Source of the DNA: Hugenholtzia roseola DSM 9546
GTDB taxonomy: Bacteria > Bacteroidota > Bacteroidia > Cytophagales > Bernardetiaceae
Length of the DNA stretch: 64,000 nucleotides
Reading direction: 5' to 3'
Assembly (NCBI RefSeq): GCF_000422585.1
Contig: NZ_AUGI01000035.1
Location: 30,950 to 94,949, forward strand
Shown: positions 1-8,214 of the stretch, one piece after another
How positions within the stretch are numbered: position 1 is the stretch's first letter
How the letters are laid out: every line of letters starts with the position of its first letter
Position numbers and translations under genes: made by a program
Notes under the pieces: generated by a model
Database searches by the model: none
What the model saw: the letters and a program-made list of their open reading frames with translations, nothing else
Told to the model about the DNA's origin: nothing

Positions 1-105
1 ATAAACGGGCGCAGGGTTGTCGTCGCCTGTGTCAGGTTGGCAACTGGTAGTGATGCCTAAGGCAAGAAAGGCAAAAAATAAGACAAACGTCGGTAAATAT
101 TTCAT
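1..105 (-). CDS. lipoprotein, N-terminal fragment (runs off window)
   Basis: The 5' 35 codons of a minus-strand gene, cut by the window edge. The product starts MKYLPTFVLFFAFLALG and reaches a cysteine at residue 22 (ITTSCQPD). That is a hydrophobic signal peptide followed by a loose Bacteroidota lipobox, with an acidic linker (TGDDN) after the cysteine. It is therefore probably a lipoprotein anchored in the outer or inner membrane. Nothing about its function can be said. It lies downstream of, and on the same strand as, the beta-barrel gene at 170-868, with 64 bp between them, so the two may be co-transcribed. Confidence 0.6.
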   Translation of the reverse strand, partial: MKYLPTFVLFFAFLALGITTSCQPDTGDDNPAPVY

Positions 106-169
106 AATTTTCTAAAATTACTTAGAGGGCTTTTGGATAGTTTCGAGCAGGAAAGAAAGGCAATAGGGC

Positions 170-868
170 TTATCTGCCACCTCCCAAAGGGATACGCACA
201 CCTAAGTTTGCCTGCCAAAAGTGATGCACGTGTGGCTCATAAATGGTTACGTCTGAAACGTAGTCTTTGATGCGATAAGAGTACGAACCTTCGCCAAAAA
301 GGTAGAAAGAACCTAAAAACACTTCTGCACCAATACCGCCATTGACGCTCACAAGCCAAAACTGCACATCTTGGAAATATTCAGGTTCGGGGAAAAGGTA
401 TTCGCCTTCGCGAAACGCGCCCTTCAAACGCCAATCTATGCGATACAAGCCGCCGCTTGCGCCTAATTTGGTGTAAAAGCCGCCGCGCTGGTTGTAAGCA
501 CCCAAGAGGTAGTAGCGAAAATCGCCGCCAAATTCGAAGCCGCTATTGCGCGTCGTGATGTAGTTGGCATAGGTAAATTCGCCTTCGCGCGTGCCTAAAA
601 ACGCAGCCCCATAGATAGAAGCCGCCAATTTGTAGCTCATACCTATTTCCAAACGCCCCTCCAAACCTGCCATAGAAGGAAAATCTGCTACTTCTTTGTA
701 GGGAAAACGCGCCTCGCCACCAATAAACTTTTGGTAACGACCGCTAAGACTTAGACTAAGTTGCGCCTCTGCCTCTTGAAGATAGCCCCAGAAAAGAGCC
801 GCAGCAAGGACAAAAACCAAACGCCCTGACCGCAAAAAGCGATTGCGAAAAAGCTGTGAGAAGGTCAT
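170..868 (-). CDS. outer-membrane beta-barrel protein
   Basis: 232 aa. A basic N-terminus and hydrophobic stretch (about residues 16-30) end at an AEAQ-type signal peptidase site. The rest is alternating polar/aromatic strands rich in Gly, Tyr and Phe (for example GGDFRYYLLGAY and LFGEGSYSYRIKDY) and finishes with an amphipathic strand (ANLGVRIPLG). This is typical of small Bacteroidota outer-membrane beta-barrels of the PorT/OmpA-like type. Substrate unknown. A TATCTTTG promoter element lies about 100 nt upstream of the start. The fold is fairly certain, the role is not. Confidence 0.7.
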   Translation of the reverse strand: MTFSQLFRNRFLRSGRLVFVLAAALFWGYLQEAEAQLSLSLSGRYQKFIGGEARFPYKEVADFPSMAGLEGRLEIGMSYKLAASIYGAAFLGTREGEFTYANYITTRNSGFEFGGDFRYYLLGAYNQRGGFYTKLGASGGLYRIDWRLKGAFREGEYLFPEPEYFQDVQFWLVSVNGGIGAEVFLGSFYLFGEGSYSYRIKDYVSDVTIYEPHVHHFWQANLGVRIPLGGGR

Positions 869-969
869 ATATTGTTGAATTTGTTTCGTTTTGAAAGGTT
901 ATGAAGACGGCAAAATGAAAGCGAGCCAAGCAGCCTCAAAACTTGCTTCGAGCCACTTACTCCAAGTTG

Positions 970-977
970 CAAAGATA
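970..977 (-). promoter_or_regulatory. putative -7 element of the beta-barrel gene
   Basis: Minus-strand TATCTTTG matches the Bacteroidota -7 consensus TAnnTTTG and lies about 100 nt before the start of the gene at 868. No exact TTTG is found at the usual -33 distance, so support is partial. The 869-1320 gap (452 bp) otherwise shows no convincing gene. Confidence 0.4.
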
Positions 978-1230
978 CCGAAAAACGGGGATACCGAAAA
1001 GCAGGCAGATGACTCAAAAGCACGTGCCAGTGGCGAACCAAAGGCGAAAAAGAAAGTCGGCAATAAGGGCTGATTTGTAAAAACAAAGGCAATCCGTCCT
1101 ATTTCAATCGTGCCAAGTCGTACTAAATTCTACAATCCATAACGCCCTAAGCTATGCTTTTATTGAATAAGCAGCCCCCTTTTTTTAAGTTTTTTTAGGC
1201 GCAAAGTCCCGCCTCTATCCTTTCGAGCCT

Positions 1231-1262
1231 TTTGGAAATGAGCCTTTTATCGCCTAATTTTG
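1231..1262 (+). promoter_or_regulatory. promoter of the glycosyltransferase pair
   Basis: TTTG at 1231-1234, a 20-nt spacer, then TAATTTTG at 1255-1262. This is an exact match to the Bacteroidota sigma-A promoter form (TTTG, 19-21 nt, TAnnTTTG). It would start transcription near 1269, giving a leader of about 50 nt to the ATG at 1321. Confidence 0.75.
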
Positions 1263-1320
1263 CACTTTCTTTCACAAAGGTAGGAAAAGCCTTTGAAAAT
1301 ACGCCAAACTCCCAATCTTT

Positions 1321-2436
1321 ATGAAAATCGGATACGAGGCAAAGCGCGTCTTTCACAACAAAACGGGGTTGGGAAATTATAGTCGCGATTTGATACGAAT
1401 TTTAAGCCACTACTACCCCCAAAATCAATACTTTCTCTACAATCCAAAGCCTGCCAAAGAAACTTTATTTCTTTCTAATGCCCAAAATGTGCAGGAAAAA
1501 TTCCCAAAAACGCGCTTTTCTAAAACTTTTTACAACCTCTGGCGACAAAAAAATATCGTTTCCGACCTCAAAAAAGACCAAATCCAACTCTTTCATGGGC
1601 TTTCAGGCGAAATTCCACAAGGCTTGCGGCGTGCCAATATCCCCACCTGCGTAACCATTCACGACCTTATTTTTTTGCGCTACCCCCAATTTTACAAAAA
1701 AATAGATGTCAAAATTAGTGAGTATAAATTTAAAAAAGCGGCAAAAGAGAGCGACCTTGTCGTAGCAATTAGCGAACAGACGAAAAGCGATATTGTCGAT
1801 TTCTTTCAAATCGAACCCGAAAAAATTAAAGTCGTCTATCAGGGCTGTCGCGCCGAATTTAAAGTGCAGGCGAGTCTGGATTTTAAACAAAAAGTAATTG
1901 AAAAATATCAAATTCCACAAAATTTTCTCCTTTATGTAGGTACGATAGAAGCGCGTAAAAATGCGTTTTCTATCCTCAAAGCCATTGCAGATACCGACCT
2001 AAATTTGGTGCTTTTGGGCGGCGAAACGCCATATACGGCTCAAATGAGAGCCTACATTGCGGAAAAAAACTTACATAAGCAAGTTTTTTTCTTAAAAAAT
2101 GTAAGTTCGCCCGACTTAGCAGCACTCTATCAGCAAGCCCAAATGTTTATTTACCCTTCTTTTTTCGAAGGTTTCGGAATCCCCATTATCGAGGCTTTGT
2201 ATGCCAAAACGCCTGTTATTACCTCACAAGGAGGCGTTTTCCCCGAAGCAGGTGGCGAGGATAGCTTTTACATAGACCCCTATCGTGTAGAGGATTTAAA
2301 GGCTAAGATTTTCTACATTTTAGAACACCCTACCGAAGTAAAAGCACGCACAGAACGCTCTTGGCAGTATGTTCAGCGTTTTAATGATGAAGTCATTGCA
2401 CAAGAGATGCACAATCTTTATACCCAAATGATATAA
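1321..2436 (+). CDS. glycosyltransferase family 4 protein
   Basis: 371 aa with the GT-B two-domain layout. The N-terminal acceptor domain begins MKIGYEAKRVFHNKTGLGNY, where the GLGNYS loop is typical of GT4 enzymes. The C-terminal nucleotide-sugar domain carries LLYVGTIEARKN and the EGFGIPIIE motif near residue 283 (the E-x7-E pair that contacts the donor). It probably adds a hexose, possibly mannose-like, from a nucleotide sugar to a surface polysaccharide or glycolipid at the cytoplasmic face. The next gene begins two bases after its stop, so they form an operon. Donor and acceptor cannot be told from sequence. Confidence 0.88.
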   Translation: MKIGYEAKRVFHNKTGLGNYSRDLIRILSHYYPQNQYFLYNPKPAKETLFLSNAQNVQEKFPKTRFSKTFYNLWRQKNIVSDLKKDQIQLFHGLSGEIPQGLRRANIPTCVTIHDLIFLRYPQFYKKIDVKISEYKFKKAAKESDLVVAISEQTKSDIVDFFQIEPEKIKVVYQGCRAEFKVQASLDFKQKVIEKYQIPQNFLLYVGTIEARKNAFSILKAIADTDLNLVLLGGETPYTAQMRAYIAEKNLHKQVFFLKNVSSPDLAALYQQAQMFIYPSFFEGFGIPIIEALYAKTPVITSQGGVFPEAGGEDSFYIDPYRVEDLKAKIFYILEHPTEVKARTERSWQYVQRFNDEVIAQEMHNLYTQMI

Positions 2437-2438
2437 AT

Positions 2439-3587
2439 ATGAAAATATTTCACCTCTCTACGCCCACTACTTGGCGTGGAGGCGAGCAGCAAATCGCCTA
2501 TCTTAGCGTCGAGCTACAAAAGCAAGGTATCGCGCAATGTATTTTCACGCCCCAAGATTCGCCGCTCTATCTTTTTGCAAAAGAAAAAGGCATCGAAACC
2601 TGTATTTGGCAGAGTAAGAATAAAATCAAAAATGCACTTTTTTTGGCAGAAAAAACGAAAAAAGACTCCAAAATTATCCTACACTTACACGATTCTCATG
2701 CCCATACTATCGCTATTTTGGCAACTACCTTTTTTGGCAATCGCGCCAATATGGTATTGAGCAGGCGAGTAGATTTTTCTCTAAAAAGCAATTATTTTTC
2801 TTTGTATAAATACAATCATTTTCGCATCAAAAAAATACTCTGCGTTTCGCAAGCTATCCAAAAAGTAGTATTGCCTTTTATCAAAGACAAACAAAAAGTA
2901 GCAGTTGTGTATAGCGGCATAGACCTTTCCAAAATGGCATCAAGAAGCAATTTAGATACGACTATTGAGGATTTTGAGAGCGAAAAAAATATCAGAAAAA
3001 GTTTAAATCTTAGTCAAGATACTTTTCTTATAGGAAAAATTGCAGCCTTAGCCCCACACAAAGACCCACTTACTTTTCTGGAAACTGCAAAATTATTATT
3101 ACAAAATGAAAAATTTTTAGCCTATACCAAAGGAAAAGTTAAATTTTTATTGGTAGGAAAACCTGACGGCGCGGAGTCAAAAATTGAGGACTGGCTTGCT
3201 CAAAATTCCGATTTGGCGAATTTCTTTGCGCTCACAGGGCATCGAAACGACATCGCAACGCTACTGCCACAGCTCGATTTGTTTCTTTTTACAAGCGAAA
3301 CAGAAGGCTTGGGAACTTCCATTTTAGACGCTTTTGCTGCACGTGTGCCTGTGGTAGCCACTGCCGCTGGGGGGATTCCCGAATTGGTTTTGCACCGACA
3401 AACGGGCTTGCTTGCGCCCGTCAAAGACACGCAAAAGTTGGCGCAATATGTCCTCGAAATATTAGAAAATCCTACTCAAAAACAGAACCTTATCGAAAAT
3501 GCTTGGTCGCATCTGCAAAATTTTACCAAAGAAAAAATGGCAAGCCAAACCTTAGCCTATTACCGTCAAATTGATGCAATTCAATAA
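2439..3587 (+). CDS. glycosyltransferase family 4 protein
   Basis: 382 aa, GT-B fold. The N-terminus (MKIFHLSTPTTWRGGEQQIA) has the glycine-rich acceptor loop (GGEQQ) common in GT4 enzymes. The C-terminal half has IGKIAALAPHKDPLTFLE, then EGLGTSILDAF and VVATAAGGIPE, which form the donor-binding region. The second acid of the E-x7-E pair is Asp here. It is translationally coupled to the upstream glycosyltransferase. Its last 7 bases overlap the 3' end of the convergent gene at 3581-4672. It is probably part of a small glycan-assembly locus of unknown product. Confidence 0.87.
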   Translation: MKIFHLSTPTTWRGGEQQIAYLSVELQKQGIAQCIFTPQDSPLYLFAKEKGIETCIWQSKNKIKNALFLAEKTKKDSKIILHLHDSHAHTIAILATTFFGNRANMVLSRRVDFSLKSNYFSLYKYNHFRIKKILCVSQAIQKVVLPFIKDKQKVAVVYSGIDLSKMASRSNLDTTIEDFESEKNIRKSLNLSQDTFLIGKIAALAPHKDPLTFLETAKLLLQNEKFLAYTKGKVKFLLVGKPDGAESKIEDWLAQNSDLANFFALTGHRNDIATLLPQLDLFLFTSETEGLGTSILDAFAARVPVVATAAGGIPELVLHRQTGLLAPVKDTQKLAQYVLEILENPTQKQNLIENAWSHLQNFTKEKMASQTLAYYRQIDAIQ

Positions 3588-4672
3588 CTTTTAGACCGAA
3601 ACAACTCATAGCCCTCCACAATCTTTTGCCCGATAGCAAGGGCAGGATAAGCCGCTACTACTTTTTGATAGCCAGCTTCCGCTATTTTTTCTCTAATCTC
3701 TTGATTTTTAAGCAGATAGTATATGTTTTCGGCAATAGATTCAGGCGTATTGAGGCAAGTTTGAAGCTCTCTGCCTGTTTCGAAAAGCTCCTGCATGGCA
3801 GGACTTTGTTTGGTAAGCGTACAAATTTTACACGCCAAATAATGATATACTTTATTAGGCACTACCAAATCAGCCTTCAAACTTTCACCAAAAATACCTA
3901 AGGCTAAATCCCACGATTGAATGTAGGTAGGCAGTTTTTCGTAGGCTACATTTCCTATCCAATCAAAATTTTGAAGTGCGTGTTTATCTAAAAAGTCTTT
4001 TAGTTTTTGATGCTCGAAGCCGTCCCCTATGATTTGGAAATGAATTTGGCGTTCCATTAAACGGTCTGCATATTGGGTTTGAAGCAGATGGGCTGCCTGT
4101 GCAATTTTTAAAACACCTTGTAAAGGTGCAAAACTGCCATAAAACCCTACTAAAAAAGGCTTTTTTTCAGTAGCATCAGAAACAGCCTGAACCTTTTTTG
4201 GGAAAAATATTTGGGTATCTACGCCAACAGGCACAACGCAAATTTTTTCAGGCGCAAGGCGAAAGGTCTTGATATAATAATTTTTGTGCGAAGGCGTGTC
4301 GGCTAAAACAAGGTCGGCTTTGTGCAGGGCAAAATAATCTTTGCCGTAGTTTTTGAGGGCGCGAGGCGAGTATCGCCAAACTTGGTTGTAGTCGAAGACC
4401 TTGCTTAGGTAGCGCGAAATGAGTGGGTCGAAAAGTAAGGGCTTCTTTCCAATGGCTTTTTTTACGAAGGCAACGTCGGCATGGGTAAAAGAAGGCAGAT
4501 AAACAAAATCATTTTCTTGGGCTATTTTATGAATTTGTGTGGCAAGCGTTGTACTCTTTTTGGCATAAGGGAAAAACGTGAGCGCAGCCCCTACTTGTTT
4601 TAGACCTTCAAAGACGACCAAATCGCGATTGTAGTCTTTTTGGTAGTTTCCTGTAATTAAAATTTTATACAT
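3581..4672 (-). CDS. glycosyltransferase (GT4-like)
   Basis: 363 aa. The fold reads as GT-B: an N-terminal Rossmann domain (KILITGNYQKDYNRDL), a linker with LVLADTPSHKNYY and VPVGVDTQIF, then a C-terminal domain starting FLVGFYGSFAPLQGV. The usual E-x7-E is replaced by VVPNKVYHYLACK, a variant seen in several GT4 subgroups. It lies 7 bp after the cyclase-family gene on the same strand, so the two are probably co-transcribed. It converges on the other two glycosyltransferases with a 7-bp overlap. Three glycosyltransferases within 3.4 kb suggest a shared polysaccharide or glycolipid pathway. Confidence 0.8.
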   Translation of the reverse strand: MYKILITGNYQKDYNRDLVVFEGLKQVGAALTFFPYAKKSTTLATQIHKIAQENDFVYLPSFTHADVAFVKKAIGKKPLLFDPLISRYLSKVFDYNQVWRYSPRALKNYGKDYFALHKADLVLADTPSHKNYYIKTFRLAPEKICVVPVGVDTQIFFPKKVQAVSDATEKKPFLVGFYGSFAPLQGVLKIAQAAHLLQTQYADRLMERQIHFQIIGDGFEHQKLKDFLDKHALQNFDWIGNVAYEKLPTYIQSWDLALGIFGESLKADLVVPNKVYHYLACKICTLTKQSPAMQELFETGRELQTCLNTPESIAENIYYLLKNQEIREKIAEAGYQKVVAAYPALAIGQKIVEGYELFRSKSY

Positions 4673-4679
4673 CTTTGTA

Positions 4680-5453
4680 TTATTCTATGATAGCAACCAC
4701 ACGCGCGGGAGCAGCAGACGCGCCTTTGATTTTAAGTGGAAAAACGGCTACTTTAAATCCTTTTGGCGGAAGGGCTGCCAAATTGGTGAGTTGTTCCATG
4801 TGGCAATATTCATGCGTCTGCCCTACCAAATGTGCTTCCCAAAATAAATCAGCATTTTTATCTTTTTTGGCTTTTTCCACCATATAAGGCAGCGGCAAAT
4901 CAAATCCCCATTGGTCTATCCCCATCACCTTTACGCCCTGCTCGATAAGCCAGCGCGTTGCTTCTGCACTCATGCCTGTGCCACGCTTGGGAAAATCGGG
5001 CGTGCCTGCATACTTGTCGCGGTCGGTGCGGATAAGCACGATAGGATTTGGATACGCTTTCAAATTGAAATCCAAACGTTTTAGTTCATTTTTTACCTCT
5101 TCCAACGTAATCACTTCAAAGTCTTCTTTCCAACTCATATCCAACACTACGCCGTCGCCATAGCACCACTCCAAAGGAATTTCGTCGATGGTTTTGGCTT
5201 TTTCGCCCTTGCAAGTGGGGCTATAATGCCAAGGCGCGTCTATGTGTGTGCTGGCATGCACGCCCATAGAAACGATTTTGTCGTCTGCCCAACCTGTGAA
5301 ATTTTTGGGAAATAACTTTTTGGGCAATCCCAAAAAAAAGCGAATCAGAAAGGCACTGCGCTTATGCGAAAAATGTTTTACTTTGATGCGCATAAACCAA
5401 GGGTCGTTGGGATCGTAAGCAATCGTTTTGGAAAGGTCGATGAGTTGGGGCAT
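4680..5453 (-). CDS. cyclase family protein (kynurenine formamidase-like hydrolase)
   Basis: 257 aa. It starts with the family hallmark MPQLIDLSKTI and has the metal-binding motif HASTHIDAPWHY near residues 62-73 (H-x-x-T-H-x-D-x-P-x-H). A later conserved segment reads GIDQWGFDLP, followed by the WEAHLVG region. Members are metal-dependent amidohydrolases (arylformamidase, isatin hydrolase and relatives), and the true substrate is often unknown. No tryptophan-catabolism genes are nearby, so a kynurenine role is not supported by context. It leads a two-gene unit with the glycosyltransferase at 3581-4672. Confidence 0.85.
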   Translation of the reverse strand: MPQLIDLSKTIAYDPNDPWFMRIKVKHFSHKRSAFLIRFFLGLPKKLFPKNFTGWADDKIVSMGVHASTHIDAPWHYSPTCKGEKAKTIDEIPLEWCYGDGVVLDMSWKEDFEVITLEEVKNELKRLDFNLKAYPNPIVLIRTDRDKYAGTPDFPKRGTGMSAEATRWLIEQGVKVMGIDQWGFDLPLPYMVEKAKKDKNADLFWEAHLVGQTHEYCHMEQLTNLAALPPKGFKVAVFPLKIKGASAAPARVVAIIE

Positions 5454-5529
5454 AATTTCGAGATTTGAGTGGCAATATTAGTAAAAATCTAAAAACTATG
5501 CCCTTTGTTGTCTATTTTTTGCGTTTTTC

Positions 5530-5745
5530 TCAATCCGTTTTTTTGATAGCCCCTACCGCATCAGCAATCATAGAGGCAAGCAAGCCGCCCAGCAGCATGC
5601 CGTAGCCTGTGGAATTGTACCAAACCGACTGTATGAGGCACTGACCATTCAAACAGCCCACTTCTTTCCAATAAAAAAAGCCCGCAATACCGCCGAGGAG
5701 GATACCCAAAGTTGCCCATTTATACTTAAAAAAAAGCGTTTTCAT
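5530..5745 (-). CDS. small two-helix membrane protein
   Basis: 71 aa when started at the internal ATG (MKTLFFKYKW). The longer frame reaching 5811 is rejected because its first 22 codons lie in a dispersed AT-rich repeat. Two hydrophobic segments (about 10-24, LGILLGGIAGFFYW, and 47-63, YGMLLGGLLASMIADAV) flank a short loop with two cysteines (VGCLNGQCL) that would face the periplasm and could form a disulfide. A similar helix-CxNGxC-helix layout occurs in small Bacteroidota membrane proteins of unknown role. Function unknown. Confidence 0.6.
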   Translation of the reverse strand: MKTLFFKYKWATLGILLGGIAGFFYWKEVGCLNGQCLIQSVWYNSTGYGMLLGGLLASMIADAVGAIKKTD

Positions 5746-5749
5746 ATTT

Positions 5750-5880
5750 TCTTGTTTTGTAATGAAATAAAATTTGACTTGAATCCTAAAAGTTTTGAAA
5801 ACTCTTAGCATTTGTTTTTTCGCCGTTTTGTTTCAATCTAACTTCGGACAAGGCAGCAGCCTATCCTACCCTGATGACTG
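5750..5880. repeat. degenerate copy of the AT-rich dispersed repeat
   Basis: The segment has TTGTTTTGTAATGAAATAAA, AATTTGACTTGAATCCTAAA and TCGGACAAGGCAGCAGCCT. These match, with many changes, the better copies at 40082-40225 and 56470-56620. No coding frame or RNA fold of its own is evident. Confidence 0.5.
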
Positions 5881-5985
5881 TCAGGCTTTGCCATTTTTTG
5901 TGTTGCAGTAGCCTTTTAGAAAGTACGAATGGCGGTATGAAAATGTTGTATGAAAATATGTTTTTTTGTTGTTCTGATAGAAAAG

Positions 5986-6017
5986 AAAAATTGGCAAACC
6001 TCATCAAGGTTTGCCAA
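5986..6017 (-). terminator. rho-independent terminator of the anti-sigma/beta-barrel gene
   Basis: An 11-bp perfect stem (TTGGCAAACCT / AGGTTTGCCAA, 5991-6017) with a 5-nt loop. On the minus strand it is followed by TTTTTC. It sits 64 bp beyond the stop of the gene at 6081-7382. Confidence 0.75.
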
Positions 6018-6080
6018 TCCTAAGTTCCATATTTGTTCAAAAGGCGCGTGAAAGTCTTTTTTTGGGCGTTTAAAGGGTCT

Positions 6081-7382
6081 TTAAATGCCTACTAAAAAGC
6101 GCGTCGTTACGCCTGTTTTCTGAACAAATACCCCTTCCGAACCAAATGGACGCAGAGGAATGTTCCAATACGGCTCCACTTGTACTTTAAAGCGCGAATT
6201 AGGTTTGAAGGTCAGCCCTGCCTGAATTTGTGTGGCGGCGGCTAATACTAATTCGCCTTTTGATTCTTTATATTGATTGTGAAATTCTGTTCTGGTGTTG
6301 CGTGGGTCGGTTTCGTCGGTGAATACCAAGCCTACTCGCGCCCTTTCGGTATGCTGCAAATGGTATAAGTTGAGCAATCCTGTGCCTACATGCAGGCTTA
6401 TTTTTTCATTTTGCAAGACCTGATATTGTAGCAAAAGCGGCACTTCGAGGGTTTGGGTCTGGATATGGGTTTCGTTTTTCCACATCGCCACTATATCTTC
6501 GGCATTGCCTAAGTTGTCAAAATCGCTTGCAATACCACTTGGCAGCGCATTAGGCAGCGTTTTGAGTTTGTTTTTGCGATACAAAAGCCCCCACGCCAAA
6601 CTTACTTTTCCTTTTTTGAGATTGCCCCAAAAACCCGCTCCTGTGCTAAAAGCCAAATGGGTTTCTGTTCCAAAACCGCCCTGCAAATCTATGCCTGCCC
6701 CCAAACTTAGGGCAAGGGCTTTTTCAGGCTTTTGATTTGCCGAAAGGCTCTGCTCGAATGGTTTGGCAAAGGTAGTAGGTTTCTTTTCAAAAGGCGGACT
6801 TACCAAATGGGGTGCATTTTGGGCAAGTTCGGGGCTTAGGAAGGCAATTTGTAGAGCGGCAGGGCGCGAAAGTTCGCCGTTTGCGATTTGCGCGATTTGC
6901 TCATTTTTTTCTTCTTCGAGGGTCGTAAAGGCGGCGTTCTGGGTTTGATTTGTCTTGTTTTGTTTTGGCTCAAAAGTTTGGGTAGCTTGCGCCAAAAGTT
7001 GGGCTTGTTTTGCGTCCTTCTCTGCTTGCAGATTTGAGGGCATCAAGTCGGGAATTGCCTCACTTTGGTTTTGACTTTGGTTTTGGCTACGGTTTTGCGT
7101 ATCATTTGGGCGATTTGCCTGCTTCTGTGCGAGTTTGAAACCCTCTTTGTTTTCTTGCGTGCTTTCTTGGGGCAGATTTTGATAGAGAACCGTCGTAGCG
7201 ACCGCCATAGTGAGGCAGGCAGCGACAAGGGCAGTCCCCCACTGCTTGCCAATTCTAAACAAGAATTGCCTGCGATTGTCTTCGTCTAATTTTTGACGCA
7301 TTTTTTCCCAATCGGCATCAGGCGAAAATGCAGGTTCGTATTCTTGAAAAACTTTTCTAAACTTATCGTATTCGTTGTCCAT
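6081..7382 (-). CDS. anti-sigma-like membrane protein with C-terminal beta-barrel
   Basis: 433 aa in three parts. A charged cytoplasmic N-terminus (1-45, with the FSPDADWEKMRQKLD segment usual in Bacteroidota sigma partners). One membrane helix (about 48-66, GTALVAACLTMAVATTVLY). A long Gln/Asn-rich linker (about 75-200). The C-terminal 200 residues look like an outer-membrane beta-barrel (LSLGAGIDLQGGFG, VSLAWGLLYRKNKL, final strand VTTRFLVGI). It follows the ECF sigma gene by 22 bp, so it probably restrains that factor and senses an envelope signal. A stem-loop terminator follows. The signal is unknown. Confidence 0.75.
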   Translation of the reverse strand: MDNEYDKFRKVFQEYEPAFSPDADWEKMRQKLDEDNRRQFLFRIGKQWGTALVAACLTMAVATTVLYQNLPQESTQENKEGFKLAQKQANRPNDTQNRSQNQSQNQSEAIPDLMPSNLQAEKDAKQAQLLAQATQTFEPKQNKTNQTQNAAFTTLEEEKNEQIAQIANGELSRPAALQIAFLSPELAQNAPHLVSPPFEKKPTTFAKPFEQSLSANQKPEKALALSLGAGIDLQGGFGTETHLAFSTGAGFWGNLKKGKVSLAWGLLYRKNKLKTLPNALPSGIASDFDNLGNAEDIVAMWKNETHIQTQTLEVPLLLQYQVLQNEKISLHVGTGLLNLYHLQHTERARVGLVFTDETDPRNTRTEFHNQYKESKGELVLAAATQIQAGLTFKPNSRFKVQVEPYWNIPLRPFGSEGVFVQKTGVTTRFLVGI

Positions 7383-7404
7383 GCTTGAAAGACGGTTTTG
7401 CGTT

Positions 7405-7977
7405 TTATTTGAAAAAGGCTTGATGCTTGTTTCCGAAATGTTGTTGAATCAGAGCGCGTAATTTTTGCTTGGCGCGTGAAAGATTGGAGCGCGAAGTGCC
7501 TGCGGGGATACCTAACTGCTGCCCAATTTCTTCGTGTGAAAAGCCTTCTATTTCGTATAAATTGAAGGTGAGGCGATAGATGTCGGGTAGTTTCTGCACT
7601 AAGGCATAGATTTCCTCTGCCGTTAGGTTGCTGATGGCATCGGCAGTAGATTCTTCGCTGGCGGCGGCTTTCTCTACTTCCAAATGATGGTAGTGTTTCT
7701 CATTTCGACGGAAGTAGTCGATGGCGGTATTGATGATGATACGGCGGAGCCACCCACGAAACGATTTTTGCAAATCGTATTGTTCAATCTTCTTAAAAAC
7801 TTTCAGAAAGCTATCATTCAGGATTTCGCTTGCCTCCTCGCGTGAGGGTGCGTAGCGCAAGCAGATAGACATGCCATAGCCGTAGAAATGCTTATAGAGT
7901 TTCTCTTGGCAGTGTCGCTCGCCCTTTTTTGTGCCTTCTATTAGTTTTTGCTCTATTTCGGAAGGTTCTGGATTCAC
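7405..7977 (-). CDS. ECF RNA polymerase sigma factor
   Basis: 190 aa. Region 2 spans about 20-95 (CQEKLYKHFYGYGMSICLRY, ASEILNDSFLKVFKKI, FRGWLRRIIINTAIDYFRR). Region 4 spans about 125-180 (PDIYRLTFNLYEIEGFSHEE, QLGIPAGTSRSNLSRAKQKL, a helix-turn-helix). No ATG fits the N-terminus: the start is GTG at 7977, because the next ATG would cut into region 2. It directs RNA polymerase to a special regulon and is probably held by the product of the next gene. A TACCTTTG element lies about 60 nt upstream. Confidence 0.9.
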   Translation of the reverse strand: MNPEPSEIEQKLIEGTKKGERHCQEKLYKHFYGYGMSICLRYAPSREEASEILNDSFLKVFKKIEQYDLQKSFRGWLRRIIINTAIDYFRRNEKHYHHLEVEKAAASEESTADAISNLTAEEIYALVQKLPDIYRLTFNLYEIEGFSHEEIGQQLGIPAGTSRSNLSRAKQKLRALIQQHFGNKHQAFFK

Positions 7978-8037
7978 GCAAGACGTTATTGTTTAAGGGT
8001 TGTTGTGGTCAAGACGCAGGCTACTTGAAAAGTGCTG

Positions 8038-8045
8038 CAAAGGTA
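8038..8045 (-). promoter_or_regulatory. putative -7 element of the sigma-factor operon
   Basis: Minus-strand TACCTTTG fits TAnnTTTG, about 60 nt before the GTG start at 7977. No TTTG lies at the expected -33 spacing, so this could instead be a site for an alternative sigma factor. Confidence 0.4.
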
Positions 8046-8058
8046 GGCAAAGATTTTT

Positions 8059-8092
8059 CAAAAAAATAGGGACGCTTTCAAAGCGTCCCTAT
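8059..8092 (-). terminator. terminator after the tricorn-like protease gene
   Basis: A 12-bp perfect stem (ATAGGGACGCTT / AAGCGTCCCTAT) with a 3-nt loop at 8066-8092. On the minus strand it is followed by a T-rich run. It lies about 120 bp past the stop at 8215. Between them is a degenerate copy of the dispersed AT-rich repeat. Confidence 0.7.
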
Positions 8093-8099
8093 GTATTTT

Positions 8100-8214
8100 T
8101 GGGTCTGAAAACTCTTTTTGTTTCCATCTCTCTGCGGAAAAGGCAATGGCTTGCATATCTTGTCAATACCTTGTCCCTGCATTTGTACCTAACTTTTAGA
8201 ACTTAACAACATTG
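8100..8214. repeat. degenerate copy of the AT-rich dispersed repeat
   Basis: Contains GGGTCTGAAAACTCTTTTTG, TACCTTGTCCCTGCATTTGT and CTTTTAGAACTTAACAACAT. These are in the same order and spacing as in the copies at 40082-40225 and 56470-56620. It occupies the tail between the protease stop and its terminator, so it would be transcribed in the protease mRNA. Confidence 0.6.

Noticed and set aside
865..1092. Open frames on both strands in the first large gap (minus 75 aa; plus 60 aa at 891-1073)
   Set aside because: They overlap each other and a promoter element, have atypical composition and show no recognisable domain.
4680..5453. Specific call of kynurenine formamidase (kynB)
   Set aside because: The family motif is present, but there are no tryptophan-degradation neighbours and the family has many substrates.
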